Below, piece by piece: positions 37,159-49,000 of a DNA stretch of 64,000 nt. How positions within the stretch are numbered: the stretch's first letter is position 1; each line of letters starts with the position of its first letter. Position numbers and translations under genes: made by a program. Source of the stretch: Prosapia bicincta (lineage: Eukaryota; Arthropoda; Insecta; Hemiptera; Cercopidae); assembly GCA_036971475.1 (NCBI GenBank), contig JBAIZL010000006.1, positions 57,825,898 to 57,889,897 on the forward strand. The letters are read 5' to 3'. Under the pieces are notes generated by a model, which saw only the letters and a program-made list of their open reading frames with translations, made no database searches and was not told where the DNA came from.

Positions 37159-37972
37159 ATGTATAAGAAAAACGTTATTATTAATGTGGTACCAGAAATA
37201 ATAATTAAAACTTACTTTAACAATCATTAAACCAACATAACCTCACATTACAAAATACTCTCCTTTATCCAAAAGGCCTAATACTTCATATAAATAGGAC
37301 GCAATAATAGGCCTACTTGAATGCTAGGTTATGAGGGAAGGTGGGAGAAAGAATGCATAGGAATCAAGTAAGTGAGAGATCACCTTGCAAACAAAATCAT
37401 ATTTGTTGGTGCCCTTGTACTTTAACTGATGAAGAGGTCAAATTCCTATCCGAGTCGATGGTCAAATTGTTTATCAAACACAGGAAGCTATTTCTACCTC
37501 GTACCGAGTAACAGTTTATCAGGAAATTAAGTATGCCACGTATGAGAAGATTATTGTTATTAAATTCGAGGTCCAAATTATGCCGCAGCTCGCCGGGTGT
37601 GGTCCCTTGTTAGTGCTCGGATTCGGTGACTCTATACAAGTTACAAAGGCGGCCCACACAGCTCGTGCTAAATTAAGGCGCGTAATCCTTCAAATGCCAA
37701 GATTTTGTGTTTCAGTGGGCAGTAGATGTAAAAACATTCCGCTTATATGAAGTGTTAGGCAGGGAGTAAATTTTGTGTTCAATTAAAATTATACCTCATT
37801 ATTTACCAACGTCTTATGTAAATTAAAAAAGCTGCGCGTACAAGAACTGGAGGAAATTTTGAAATTTCGTTAGCAATGTTTTTTACTAACACTGCTTTTA
37901 CACAAAATTTTTAAATACATTTTAACATATTTTTTTTAATAACACAAGTACAGTGAAAATATTCAGTTCCTT
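37159..37972. other. No gene; one GC-richer patch
   Basis: 37565-37725 is a distinct higher-complexity stretch (for example GCCGCAGCTCGCCGGGTG and GGCGGCCCACACAGCTCGTG) in an AT-rich setting, without an open frame. It could be conserved regulatory DNA or a remnant exon. I cannot say which. Confidence 0.4.
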
Positions 37973-38400
37973 CTATTACTTCACACTCTCTTTATATAGT
38001 CTATATCCTGTTCAAATTTTCAATCGTTAATAAAATACTTATTATTCATCCACTCAAGTTAAAATACATTTTTTTTAAACTTGCAGTAGATGATAATTTA
38101 TGTAAATACAGATTTTTCAAATATTAATTAATTACTAGAATTTGTGAAAACGTTTCAAAAAGGGGGCAAGGTATGCAACATAGTTATTCGTCACATTTGA
38201 CTTAAAAATAAGTGATAACATATGATTTTGTATAACAGCTGATTTTAAGTTGTAGGCTACGTAGTAAAACAGCTGTGTCAACGTATAGTTTATGTTACTT
38301 CATTTACATTAATTGTAATTGTTTAATAAAATAAAGTTTTTCTTTGTTGACCTATGTAGGAATTAACCTTTAAGTTTGTTTTTATTACGTTAAATAGATT
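37973..38400 (-). repeat. Dispersed repeat R1, copy 8
   Basis: Tail TTCCTTCTATTACTTCACAC at the left, CAATCGTTAATAAAATACTT, GGGGGCAAGGTATGCAACAT, CAGCTG words, ending near TTGTTGACCTATGTAGG. Confidence 0.85.
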
Positions 38401-38777
38401 TAAATTTATTTATTTAAAAAAATTGAAGTTAGTCAATCTTAAATTATTAAATAAATGTACAGTAATTGTACACGATTGTAGGGAGGAGGTTTGAGAGTTA
38501 ACTCTACATATTGGTTATAAAGTCCCTTTTAATGTTTTACTAATATTGATCAGATTTAAAACAAATTTTATAGAAATTTCATTATTTTCTTAAGACATTA
38601 CAAATATAACTTGGAGATGGTTTTCCTATGAGGTGATAGTAAATTGAGAGCAGTTAATAAATATTAGAGCACAATTTACGCAAAGACGTAACCTCGTTTG
38701 CCGTTAGCCACATTTGTTTAGAATAAAACTTCCAAAGCTTTAAAAAAATGTTTTAAAAATGTGTATGTACACATTTA
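38401..38777. other. No gene seen
   Basis: Unique AT-rich sequence. Confidence 0.5.
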
Positions 38778-38912
38778 AAAAAAATGTATTTCAACTTGAA
38801 TAACGTGGATGAATAACAAGTATTTTATTGACGGTAGAAAATTTTAATAAGATATTCAAATATACGAGTATATAGGGAGAGTGTGAACAAATAGAAGGAA
38901 CTGAAAAACTGT
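38778..38912 (+). repeat. Dispersed repeat R1, copy 9, tail only
   Basis: Starts at about ATGTATTTCAACTTGAATAA and ends AAATAGAAGGAACTGAAAAA. Only the last ~130 bp are present, as expected for a heavily 5'-truncated retrocopy. Confidence 0.75.
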
Positions 38913-39417
38913 TAACATAAAACTGAGTTTCATTAAACTTCACGTGACTTTAGCGCAAACGGATAAATGCAGAGGAAGCGGTCGGATTAGACTAGGCCTC
39001 CACTGCCGGGAAACTCTTGCGGCCGGTTCCCCGTATCGGCAATTAGTACATCCTAGTCGCCGCAGCTTCCGCTAGCTGCGCCGTTTTTAATTATTTAAAA
39101 GATTTATTACTAAGATCGTATCTTGCATATTGTTCTTTGTATGGGAGTAGAGTGAACGCGAGAACTAAGATAGGAAATATGGCTTAAATATCTCGCACGC
39201 AGGTGGCGTGGATCCCCGTTCTCTGCCAGCCGGACGTGTGGGAAATTCTTCAGTTCATTGCGATCATACGAATCCTACAAGAAAGTCTTTTGTAATTAAA
39301 AATTATATACCCGCTTAATTCTTTTATTTGTTATTTGCTATATGTTTCAAATAAATTTCAAACCCCTACAATGTTTGATTTTCTGCGTCAAACTCTGTTA
39401 CTATCTTTTTTTATTAT
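38913..39417. other. No gene; GC-rich island
   Basis: 38965-39085 is the most GC-rich short stretch in this part of the window (GCCGGGAAACTCTTGCGGCC, GTCGCCGCAGCTTCCGC). No open frame, tRNA or rRNA signature recognised. Confidence 0.4.
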
Positions 39418-39608
39418 AAACAAATAAACTTACAAAAACCTTTTACTAAAATTCCTATGTACATTTGGATTCCAAAGCGAACACATTTGGAGGAAATTAC
39501 TACAAGCAATTTCCACTGAAGGTGATTGCTTTGCAACCGTAATCTATATTAGGGTTTAAATAAATGGTTTTTGTGACTAAGAGGTTTGATTTATTTCTAA
39601 TAAATTTA
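39418..39608. mobile_element. Foldback element related to 14628-14870
   Basis: Left arm AAACAAATAAACTTACAAAA..., right arm ...TTTTTGTGACTAAGAGG, TTTGATTTATTTC. Core variant CTGAAGGTGATTGCTTTGC lies before the right arm. Arms are more diverged than in the relative at 14.6 kb. Confidence 0.5.
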
Positions 39609-39789
39609 TTTGTTTTGACAGCTTTTGAATCACCCGGAGATCTAACTTTAGAACATAAAGACAGAACTTTGGTTCACGACACATTGTATACATACCCGGA
39701 TTATGTTTATCTCTGTTACGCGGTTTTGTTACACAGGGCAACTTGAGGAACCACGGTTTATAGAGGAACTGAACGAAATCCTCAACGTT

Positions 39790-40750
39790 TATTTTGTTCC
39801 ATTTATTTTGTCCTCACCTTCCTGCTTAGTATCGTTCTGTTCCCCTTCGCATTGTCCCTCGTTATCCTGTTCCACTTCGTACTATCCCTATCATTATGTC
39901 TCTATTAATACTGTACCCCGTCAACCTGTCCCTTGAAACCCTATTCCTCGACATACTGTCCCTCCATATCCTGTTCCTCGTTTTACTGTCCCCAGTCGTA
40001 CAGTCCTTTGACATTCTGTCCCTCGTCGCTCTACTCTTCTGTATTCTGTCCCTTTTCGTAAAGTTAGTATTAGCACTAGTCACTTGACATCCTGTTCCTC
40101 GACGAACTGTACCTCATTATATTGTTCCCCGTCGTACTGTTCTCTGTCATCCTGTACATCGTCATTCTAAACTTTGGTCTTCTGTCTCTCGTCGTAAAGT
40201 AAATCTCTCTTTGCAACTGTCCCTAGTCATTCTGCCAATATTATTACCGTCTCTCGTCATACTGTCACTTGACATCCTGTTCCTCGACGAACTGTATCTC
40301 ATTCTATTGTTCCCCACCGTACTGTTCTTTGTCATCCTGTACATCATCGTTCTAACCCTTTTGCCTTATGTCCCTCTTCCTAAAGTGAATCTTCGCACTG
40401 CCCCTCGTCATCCTGTCCTGTTCCTATGGCCTCTTACTTTTTTTTCTCTTCGTACGTTCTCTCGTTATCTTATCCTTTGTCCCTTGTTGTGCTGTCCCAC
40501 ATGATCCTGTCCCTTTACATAGAGTCCTTCGTCATACTTTTTCTCGTCCTGTTCCTCGTCATTATAATCCACCTCTTCGAACTTTCCCTCGTCATCTTGT
40601 CCTTCGTCTCTTGTCGAGCTGTCCCTCCCTCATGATCCCATCCCTCTACATAGAGTCCTTCGCCAAACTTTTTCTCGTCCTGTTCCTCGTTATTATTATC
40701 CACCTCTTCGTACTTTACCTCGTCATTTTGTCCCTCGTAGCCCTGTACTG
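39790..40750. repeat. Pyrimidine-rich ~15-bp repeat (CCTCGTCATCCTGTC type)
   Basis: Loose tandem units of about 15 bp, almost all C and T on the plus strand, each holding CTGT and CTCGTC-like words. Larger duplications overlie this: about 40090-40230 is repeated at about 40270-40405, and about 40500-40605 at about 40630-40740. Because 15 is a multiple of three, short frames stay open on both strands. I see no gene. Confidence 0.88.
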
Positions 40751-41439
40751 AATTAATTTTCAAATTTTAACAATTTACTTGAAAATCTTTTCGGTACCAA
40801 TCTTTAAAATATAATGCTTAGTTATTTATTTCTTTATAATAACGAATTTCTTGTAAAATATTAATGAAATGTACACTTGCTACATTACCGCTATATAACT
40901 CTCTGATAACCGCCCCCACATTTCGTGTCATCGCGTCACTAATCGCAACCGTGATTCACTTGACAGCTCCTCCCGGTACAGTCACTGAGGCAGTGAGAAA
41001 CAGGAAGCAAAAAAGTAAACATTGATAAGGCACTGAAACCAAAACACTTCCTTTAATAGGCAACAGAAGGCGAAGGTAAAACCTATCTAGGGCATGACCA
41101 AACAAGGCGGCAATCCTTTGCCAAGGCGGGCAGGCCATCCTTATACCCAAGGCTTCGGGACCAGCGCCCGTTTTGTTCTGTGTTGAACATTGTAATTAAC
41201 AGCTTTCGTTCAATGCTAACGTGAGTTGGTTCAGCCACTGATGTAGATCAACACGCGCCTTTATTACTTAAAAATGTTACAGTAGTGAAAAAATATTAAA
41301 AGTTTCAGACAAAAAGAAAAGACAATTTGTGGGATTGGCTGATAAAACTGAATACGTCATTTAAGAAATGTAGCTAATTAATTTTTAATAAAATGTAGTT
41401 AGTTTAGTTAATTGAAAATCTTTACGAAACAGAAATTTG
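40751..41439. other. No gene seen
   Basis: About 40840-40870 (AACGAATTTCTTGTAAAATA) echoes the repeat pair at 19.8/34.2 kb. 41040-41170 is GC-richer unique sequence. Confidence 0.45.
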
Positions 41440-42060
<621 letters not shown>

Positions 42061-42777
42061 TCATTCGTACAGTAATCATCTTCAGAGGTAATTACTACTG
42101 TATTTAGTTTCGTACATTAGGATCTAAATAATAAGTATATGCGGTTCTGTGATTAGTGTTTTGTCACCTTGCAATAAGTAACCATTACCATTTCTACATG
42201 TATGAGTTTCTACAACGTAAATCCCGTAACGCTAACATTACGTATAAATCCACGATCCCAATAATCCTAGTATTGTAGCTATTTTTAGTGTAGCTGGAAA
42301 CGGTGGTCGAGAAGGCTAGTATTACTTCCACGCTCATGTAAGCACGCATAGCGTTAATTGGTATAAATGGTAGCTAAAATGGTTTCAAATACCGAAAGTG
42401 AATTTTAAAGAGATTCACGCCATTAAAAGTCTACATAAAAAATTTGGATTATTTAAAAAATGATCCACACCACATCTGGTTTCCTCAACTATTCATTCAT
42501 TCCTAGAAACATGAGGTACATTTACAAGACCGTGCTTTATCTAGGTTGGGTCGAAGTTACGGCTATATCGCCTTATCTTTAGATAAGGACGTCTTATCTA
42601 CGGGCTTTTGGAAACCAGAATCACCACACTCTACCTCAAACATACTTCGCAAATACTAACCGCAATTTGTACTACTTGTAGGTTCTGTCATATGTAACTG
42701 TCAGATTAATTAAATTTATTATATTAATCTTTTATCAATATCTTCAAGTTGAAATACTAGAATCTATATATATATAT
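42061..42777. other. No gene seen
   Basis: 42061-42110 has a short piece (CATTCGTACAGTAATCATCT, TCAGAGGTAATTAC) like the arm of the 14.6-kb foldback type. The rest is unique. Confidence 0.45.
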
Positions 42778-43568
42778 AATAAATAAAAAATATTTCAAAA
42801 TAGGAATACTTTTAATGAATATGTTTATTCAAAACTTTTCGCCAATAAAATAGTACCAGCATCTTCAGGAAAATAATTATATAATAAAATATAATTTCTT
42901 TTTTGTGTCCTACATATAATTTATTACAAGTTTGTCATTTTATATTATATACTCCATTTTTTCCGTGCATATTATTTTGATTTTTGTTATTGTTTATTAA
43001 ATTTTTAATTTTATTATCAGTTTTATATGTAATTTGTAAATGTGTTACTTTAAATAATCTTGTAGGTTTATTTATTTCGTTACCAGTGAATGTAAAAGTT
43101 GTCCAAGAACGAAATTAAAAGAAAGATACAAAGAACATTCAAACGCTTATATCAAACCAAACATATACAAATCAAATTTAGCTACGCATTGTATTAATAA
43201 TGGACACGAGTTTCCGGAAATAGAAAATATGAAATTAATAAAAGAATTAAATAAACGATTAAAAATGAATATATTTGAAACATTGGAAATTTATTAGCAT
43301 AAAGTTAAAGACAAATTAATTGATGAACAAATTCAAGTGAGATCAAGGCACCAAACTATTTATAAGGTCATTGATGTTATAGAAAAAATTACATAAAGTG
43401 CAATACTTATAAACATATGGTCGTTTGTAGCACATATGATTTAATTTTGTAAAAATATTTGATTAGATAATTATTTTCCTGAAGATGCTGGTACTATTTT
43501 ATCGGCGAAAAGCTTTGAATAAATATATTCATTAAAAAATTCTTGTTTTTGAAATATTTTTAATTTAT
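42778..43568 (+). mobile_element. Penelope-like element remnant with inverted terminal segments
   Basis: Inverted terminal segments of about 108 bp: 42778-42890 (minus copy, CCTGAAGATGCTGGTACTAT then TTTATTGGCGAAAAG) and 43460-43568 (plus copy, same wording with ATCGGCGAAAAG). Between them lies the C-terminal end of a GIY-YIG endonuclease reading frame on the plus strand. Such elements are known for terminal repeats that may be inverted, and for hammerhead-like cores. The reverse-transcriptase part is entirely absent, so this is a severe 5' truncation or internal deletion. Confidence 0.8.
43058..43396 (+). pseudogene. C-terminal GIY-YIG endonuclease fragment of a Penelope-like element
   Basis: The frame from 43058 has the words LKERYKEHSNAYI, SNLATHCINNGHEF, MKLIKELNKRL, NIFETLEIY, then TAG at 43295-43297, then HKVKDKLIDEQIQ and a stop at 43394-43396. 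The series RYKEH ... ATH...NGH ... LE..EIY ... NEQ-like is the usual C-terminal half of Penelope endonucleases. The GIY-YIG signature itself lies in the missing or unreadable N-terminal part. The in-frame stop and missing upstream region make it inactive. Confidence 0.82.
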
Positions 43569-43603
43569 TAAATATAATACAAGAAAACATAACACCATAT
43601 TTA

Positions 43604-43607
<4 letters not shown>

Positions 43608-43655
<48 letters not shown>

Positions 43656-43664
43656 ATATATATG

Positions 43665-43725
<61 letters not shown>

Positions 43726-43845
43726 AACATAAGTCAAAATAAAAATACAAGAATTATAATTGAATTTATAATTGTAAATTCAATTATAAATCTTGTATTT
43801 GTATTTTGATTTATGTTCTTTATTAATACACAGGAATACATATTG

Positions 43846-43920
<75 letters not shown>
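43608..43920. mobile_element. Hairpin element bounded by (TA)n, copy 2
   Basis: (TA)n with two TATG interruptions, a palindrome at 43722-43821 (arm AAAGAACATAAGTCAAAATA), the tail TATTAATACACAGGAATACA, TATTGCGA, then (TA)n to about 43920. Same order as 17943-18190, with a longer loop. It abuts the first Helitron. Confidence 0.75.
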
Positions 43921-43925
<5 letters not shown>

Positions 43926-44579
43926 AACTTCGTAAGCCGATTTTTTAGAGAAAAATTGTAGTAGCTTGGTCGTACAGAGATGAGAGACATCTCATATTAA
44001 AGGTATTGACACGAATGAGCGGGGGAGAATATATTTTGTTCTCAATTTACAACATTTATAGCGTTTTGAGGAATGTAAAGTTACCAAAAACCTCCATAAG
44101 AAATAAATTGCAATGAAAAACAGCTGAGTATCGCACTAGATATGTTTGAATGTATATTAAATTAGAAATAATCACTGTTTCTGGAAAAGGAAACACCATA
44201 TTTTTACCAATAATTATATTAATATCAACAGATCCTGACATGCCATTTTAAATGAAGAGGAACCAATTTCCTTTAAGACTTACATTTTCAATATCTAGAC
44301 TATAAGTAAGGCTTCAAACCTGTTTTTACACATGATGGACTTTATGTTGTACCAAGTCAAGTAAAATCTCAAGGTGGATTAAAGATACATATTGATAATA
44401 CGATTGTTGAAAAAATCAAATTGAACACACATTCACAAAAAATATATAGTTTTTCAGGACATTTTGTTATGAAACATTTAAATTATATTAAATTAATTTC
44501 TATTAAAATATGAAATTACTATACAAAAGTTTAATATTGTTTCAATATGAATAGGGGCATTTGCTCCTACAAGCCCTAG
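43912..44579 (+). mobile_element. Helitron 1, internally deleted, keeping the helicase end
   Basis: 3' end as expected for Helitrons: hairpin AGGGGC-ATTT-GCTCCT (44553-44568, one mismatch), 11 nt later CTAG (ends 44579), then T. The 5' ~200 bp match Helitron 2, and the interior holds the C-terminal part of a RepHel helicase (44121-44450). The precise 5' end is lost in the preceding (TA)n. The Rep nuclease and most of the helicase are missing. Confidence 0.82.
44121..44450 (+). pseudogene. C-terminal Pif1-like helicase fragment of a Helitron
   Basis: Readable in order, with stops: a TRYV...EIIT stretch, NTIFLPIIILISTDPDMPF, a stop, KRNQFPLRLTFSI (the conserved RRQFP-type segment), stops and a deletion, then FTHDGLYVVPSQVKSQGGLK (helicase motif VI, usually THGQLYVALSRV). 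The SRV of motif VI reads SQV here, losing the arginine finger. This order is characteristic of Helitron helicases. Confidence 0.82.
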
Positions 44580-45000
44580 TCCATATATATAATTTCGTAG
44601 GCGAATTTTTAGAGGAAAATTGTGGGAGCTTGGAAGGTCGACCAGAGCTGGGAGATGGCTCAAATTAAAGGCATTGACACTAAGGAGCGAGGAAAATATA
44701 GGTTTTGTCAATTTACTACAAACTTAGGGTTTTGAGCAACTTAAAGTTACCAAAAATCTCCACAAGTAGTATATTGCAATGAAAAACATATGATTTGTAA
44801 CCAAACAAATATTTTAACAGTAATAAAGGTTATGTGTATTTAAAGCTAAACAGTATTAAAATATAGTTTATAAGGAAATTTTGTTATGAAAAACATGAAT
44901 TATATTGAATTTAATTTATAATTTAAAAATTAAATTATCACACAAAAGTTTAAAATTTTTTTCCAAATGAATAGGGGCGTTTGCCCCTACAAACCCCTAG
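44580..45000 (+). mobile_element. Helitron 2, 421-bp non-autonomous derivative in tandem
   Basis: Begins TCCATATATATAATTTCG immediately after the CTAG of Helitron 1 and ends with a perfect hairpin AGGGGC-GTTT-GCCCCT (44973-44988), 12 nt, CTAG at 45000, then T. It shares the 5' ~200 bp and the 3' ~100 bp with Helitron 1 but lacks the helicase segment. No coding capacity. Confidence 0.85.
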
Positions 45001-45024
45001 TTTATTATAAAAGCTATGTAATAT

Positions 45025-45425
45025 TAAATAACTACAATAAATATAAATAAATAGCATAACCTATGCGATATGTTTTATGTAACTAAATGCAGCAGTAATT
45101 TCCTCTGAAGATGATTGGTTTACGAATGTTACAATTAATATAAATAAAACAAAACAACTTACGCCTTAAAATGGCTGTTCTACCGCATAGCATATAGCAA
45201 AACATCAGCGGTTTTATGAAATCATATGTGAACACATGTTTTAAGACAAATGGGACGAAATAACAATATTGCATGCTTTGTTCCTTTTGTGAAAAATGTT
45301 CCCCAAATATAAAACTAAAATTAATTAATTAAATTTAGGTAATGAATTGATATTAAAAAAAAAAAAAACTGTATAGTATTAACATCTAGTGACATCCCCT
45401 ACAAGTTTAAAGAAATTAACAAAAA
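45025..45425 (+). repeat. Dispersed repeat R1, copy 11, interrupted, tail lost
   Basis: Starts ATAAATATAAATAAATAGCA. A ~75-bp piece with CCTCTGAAGATGATTGG (foldback core wording) sits at 45090-45165 inside the head. R1 landmarks follow (ATGGCTGTTCTACCGCATAG, GCATGCTTTGTTCCTTTTGT). The tail is replaced by (GA)n from 45438. Confidence 0.75.
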
Positions 45426-45437
45426 GGAGATGATTTC

Positions 45438-45453
45438 AGAGAGAGATAGAGAA

Positions 45454-45538
<85 letters not shown>
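45438..45538. repeat. (GA)n microsatellite
   Basis: About 50 GA units with a few interruptions at the left. It lies where the R1 tail should be. Confidence 0.97.
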
Positions 45539-45541
<3 letters not shown>

Positions 45542-45764
45542 TAGACTCGTTCGATAAAGGTGTAACTAGGTAATGTACACACAGACGCCCCGGGGACGTT
45601 CTCTTTGCTAAGTTTTCCAGTAGAGACGAAAGCTACGACTACAAATACATCCGGTATCTCTTGTGTATCGTGAGACACACTCAAACGCGTGCATATATAC
45701 AAAATCAGCACCGTTGACAACAAATTTTATATTATTTTATAGAAAATTCCAAACTGAGTGATTG

Positions 45765-46310
45765 TTTTTCAATTCCTACTATTAGCTCAGACTCTCCTTT
45801 TATATATCTTGTTCAAATTTTTAATCGTTAATAAAATATTTTTTATTTATCAACTCAAGTTCAAATACATTTTTGTTACGCTGTAGTGGATGACAATTGA
45901 TGTTAATACAGTTTTTTAAAATATTAATTTATTAATTAAATTTAATTAATTAATTTTAGTTTTACATGCGAGAAAAACACAAGGGGCAAGGTATGCAATG
46001 TAGTTATTTCGTCCCATTTGGCTTAAAATAAGCGATAACATACCATTTCATAAACATCTGATTTTATGTTACAGGTTATGAGGTAGAAACGCTGTTTTAA
46101 CAGGTTATGTTACTTTATTTATATTAATTGTAATTATTTAATAAAAAGTAACTAAACTGAAGTTTTTCTTTGATGAACTAAGTAGGAATTGACTGAAATA
46201 TTTTTGTTTATATTACTTGTGTACGCAATTAATGTGTGTACTATTACTGTAAAATATTCAAAAGACAACACACGTGTTCATGAGGAGCTAGTTGAATGAA
46301 ATTAATTGTA
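45765..46310 (-). repeat. Dispersed repeat R1, copy 12, longest head
   Basis: Tail TTCAATTCCTACTATTAGCT, then all R1 landmarks, continuing past CTAAGTAGGAATTGACTG to TTTATATTACTTGTGTACGC and GAGGAGCTAGTTGAATG. Similarity to copy 3 also continues this far, so the family extends at least to about 540 bp. Confidence 0.85.
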
Positions 46311-46627
46311 ACTAAATTATAAGTAACTTTAAGAAACATAAATACGAGTATGTCACTATATTAATAATGAAATCCCAAATGACTGATTGTGGACTTAATT
46401 AAGAGCTTTGTGACAAAACCGATACGGCTGTGACGGGTTCAAGTGAGCACTGGAGTAACGAGCGAAGAAATCACCTTATACGGGCTAGAAAGCAGCCTCT
46501 ATCGTTAACCTTGTTTCGTGAAGTCAACTGCATAGTACGAGCCCTGATAGGTTCACGCCAGTATGTCTGGCTGGTTCGGTCAAGAAGGCAGTGATTTAAT
46601 ATCATTTGTCATAGAGCACATAGCACA
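46311..46627. other. No gene seen
   Basis: Unique sequence between two R1 copies; 46400-46590 is somewhat GC-richer. Confidence 0.5.
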
Positions 46628-47070
46628 TCCTTTTTCAATTCCTACTATTAGCTCACACTTTCCTCATATATGTATTGTTAAAATTTTTAATCGTTTATAA
46701 AGTACTTTTTATTCATCCCCTCAAGTTCACTCAAATTTTTTAGAACTTGTATTAGATAACACTTGAAATGAATATAGTTTTTTAAATATTAATTAAATTT
46801 AATGAATTAATTTTAGTTTTATATGGAAGAAAACCTTTTCACAAAAGGGGCAAGGTATGCAATATAGTTATTTTGTCCAACTTGGCTTAAAATAATTGAT
46901 AACATATGATTTTATAAAACAGGTGATTTTATGTTATTGATTTTGTGCTATATCGCATAGGAATGTTACTTTATTTATATTAATAATTATTATTTAATAA
47001 AAAGTATGTGAAACAATTTTTTCTTACCTAATTAGATTTTGACTTTAAACATGTTTTGTTTATATTACTA
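46628..47070 (-). repeat. Dispersed repeat R1, copy 13
   Basis: Tail TTCAATTCCTACTATTAGCT, TAATCGTTTATAAAGTACTT, GGGGCAAGGTATGCAATATA. The second CAGCTG is lost. Head ends near TTTGTTTATATTACTATC. Confidence 0.85.
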
Positions 47071-47871
47071 TCTTGTTATTAAAATAAAACAAAGAAATAT
47101 ATTTTACATATAAAACGTAAATGCAACATACACAAAATCTCTTAGCATTTAAAATATTTTATCTCATTTCTCTGACTTTCGATAAGTCAATTCAATTGAT
47201 CACCCACTCAACTACTTTATGGAAACCTTAATCTGGTGACATTTTATTATGTGATGACGTCGAATAGCCACAAAATATTTGGCGACAAGTACTTCCACGA
47301 TGGCTTAGTGTTATGAGCTTTACCATTTCGATGAATCGTTATGTTGAGCGATGTATCAAACGTCATTAATTTTGCAGTTTTCTACGCATTAGCATAAGCA
47401 TTATTTCGAAAATTTAACGAAACCCGCTTTGAGAATACATTTTAGAAATTAGTATTACCAAATTGTCTAATTCATACTACAAATATTTATATTAAAAAAA
47501 TCATTACTTTCACCTACTGTACTTCTAAATATTTTATCAACCAAGCGAAAATATAACCAAAGAAAACGTCCCAGTGTTTAAAAGGTTATAGAATTGTATA
47601 CCATGAGAGTAATGATATATTAATAACAACGACGACATATAGGCCTAAACCTTACGGGAATAAGCTGGGAGAGTATTGAGTCTTTAGAGTTACCACCCCT
47701 ATAATATTACAAGCGGCAAGACATTGCGTGTGGGGAGAACTACCCTTAAGAAGATTAGGGGATGCAACAACCCTTAGATTGATGAATTGCTCATGCCTTG
47801 TTGGAGACAATGTATTTCAATTTGCCCCGTCATTACGACCGATTGAAGCGAAAACATAAGGCTCCGGTACG
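47071..47871. other. No gene seen
   Basis: Unique sequence; no exon, RNA or repeat recognised. Confidence 0.5.
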
Positions 47872-47972
47872 GGTTCTGTTTTAGAACTGCCTTGCCTCAG
47901 AACTAATTCTCGGTTCTGTTTTAGAACTGCCTTGCCTCAGAACTAATTCTCGGTTCTGTTTTAGAACTGTCT
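47872..47972. repeat. 40-bp direct repeat, 2.5 units
   Basis: GGTTCTGTTTTAGAACTGCC starts at 47872, 47912 and 47952. The first two units are identical. Each contains the small palindrome GTTCTGTTTTAGAAC. The sequence then passes into degenerate TC-rich DNA and (CA)n. Confidence 0.95.
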
Positions 47973-48143
47973 TGTTATGTGTCTTTCGTTCACATTGTCC
48001 GTCTGCCTGTCTCTTTCTTTCATACACACTTTCTTTGTCTCTCTATCTCAAACACTGTCTGTCTGTCTTTCACTTTGTCTGTCTGCCTCTCAATCTCACA
48101 CATTCTGTCTGCCTCTCTCACAAACATTCTGTCTGTGTGTCGG

Positions 48144-48145
<2 letters not shown>

Positions 48146-48239
<94 letters not shown>
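48146..48239. repeat. (CA)n microsatellite
   Basis: About 47 perfect CA units after a degenerate CTGTCTGTCT-rich lead-in (47975-48140). Confidence 0.98.
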
Positions 48240-48241
<2 letters not shown>

Positions 48242-48757
48242 ATAAAAATGATTGTAGTAATAAAAACGGATAAGAGAAAACAATTTAATTATGTAAGTTG
48301 GTGTTCATTATTATTTAATTAATGCCTTTAATACAAGCTAAATTGGATATTAATATAAAATTTATCGTCTTTATTTTGCAATCAATACATGACACAGAAC
48401 ACGAAACTCACTAACTGGAAACATAATTCTATACAACACACCTTCTTCAAAATTGCGTTAAAATTCTTAAATACGAGTAACTAATTTTGAGGAGATTATA
48501 TGGACTGCTACTGTGTTATCACAAACTTGTTAAACCCCAATGTTTAGAGCTTTCTGTTGCACTCGAATAATTACATTGATTTTGTATTGTATTTTTATTA
48601 TAGTTAAGCAAGTAAAGCCCTTTCAATGTGATTTAACCAAATTAGTCAGTAACCCTTTGAGTTTTCCATTCACACAGCTTAACTTTATACTGAACATAGC
48701 CTATGTCTTCCTTTTTTATATTTTATTTTCTCTAATGTGAATATCCCAACGGTAAAA
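48240..48757. other. No gene seen
   Basis: AT-rich unique sequence; short open frames only. Confidence 0.5.
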
Positions 48758-49000
48758 ATTAAAGCAGATCAATCAAAATCCCACTACACACTAGTTTAAT
48801 AAAACATACAAGGTAGTTTCAACGACGATGTCGCCTTCATCAGTGATTGGTCATTACACTGATTGTAGTAGCCAATCATTGATGAAGGCTACATCATGGT
48901 CGGAACTACCCTATGTTTATAGACTCATGTGTAGTGAGATGTTGAGTGAACTGTTTTACTTTTTAAGCGTTGTGAGTGGTTCGCACTAACTAAGCTTTAA
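48758..49000. mobile_element. Foldback of two Penelope-type terminal segments
   Basis: Minus copy about 48758-48850: CTGATGAAG (from 48843), a CGAC-ATC-GTCG hairpin, T, GAAAC (ending 48816), then the tail TAGTGTGTAGTGGGATTTTG. Plus copy about 48875-49000: TTGATGAAGGCTACATCATG, then GTCGGAAC and TGTGTAGTGAGATGTTGAG. The single copy at 18215 is the same sequence. Only about 30 bp separate the copies. Confidence 0.65.

Noticed and set aside
45765..46204. R1 as a DNA transposon with inverted ends CAATTCCTACT
   Set aside because: The left end and the complement of CTAAGTAGGAATTG look alike, but similarity between copies 3 and 12 continues past that point, so it is not the terminus.
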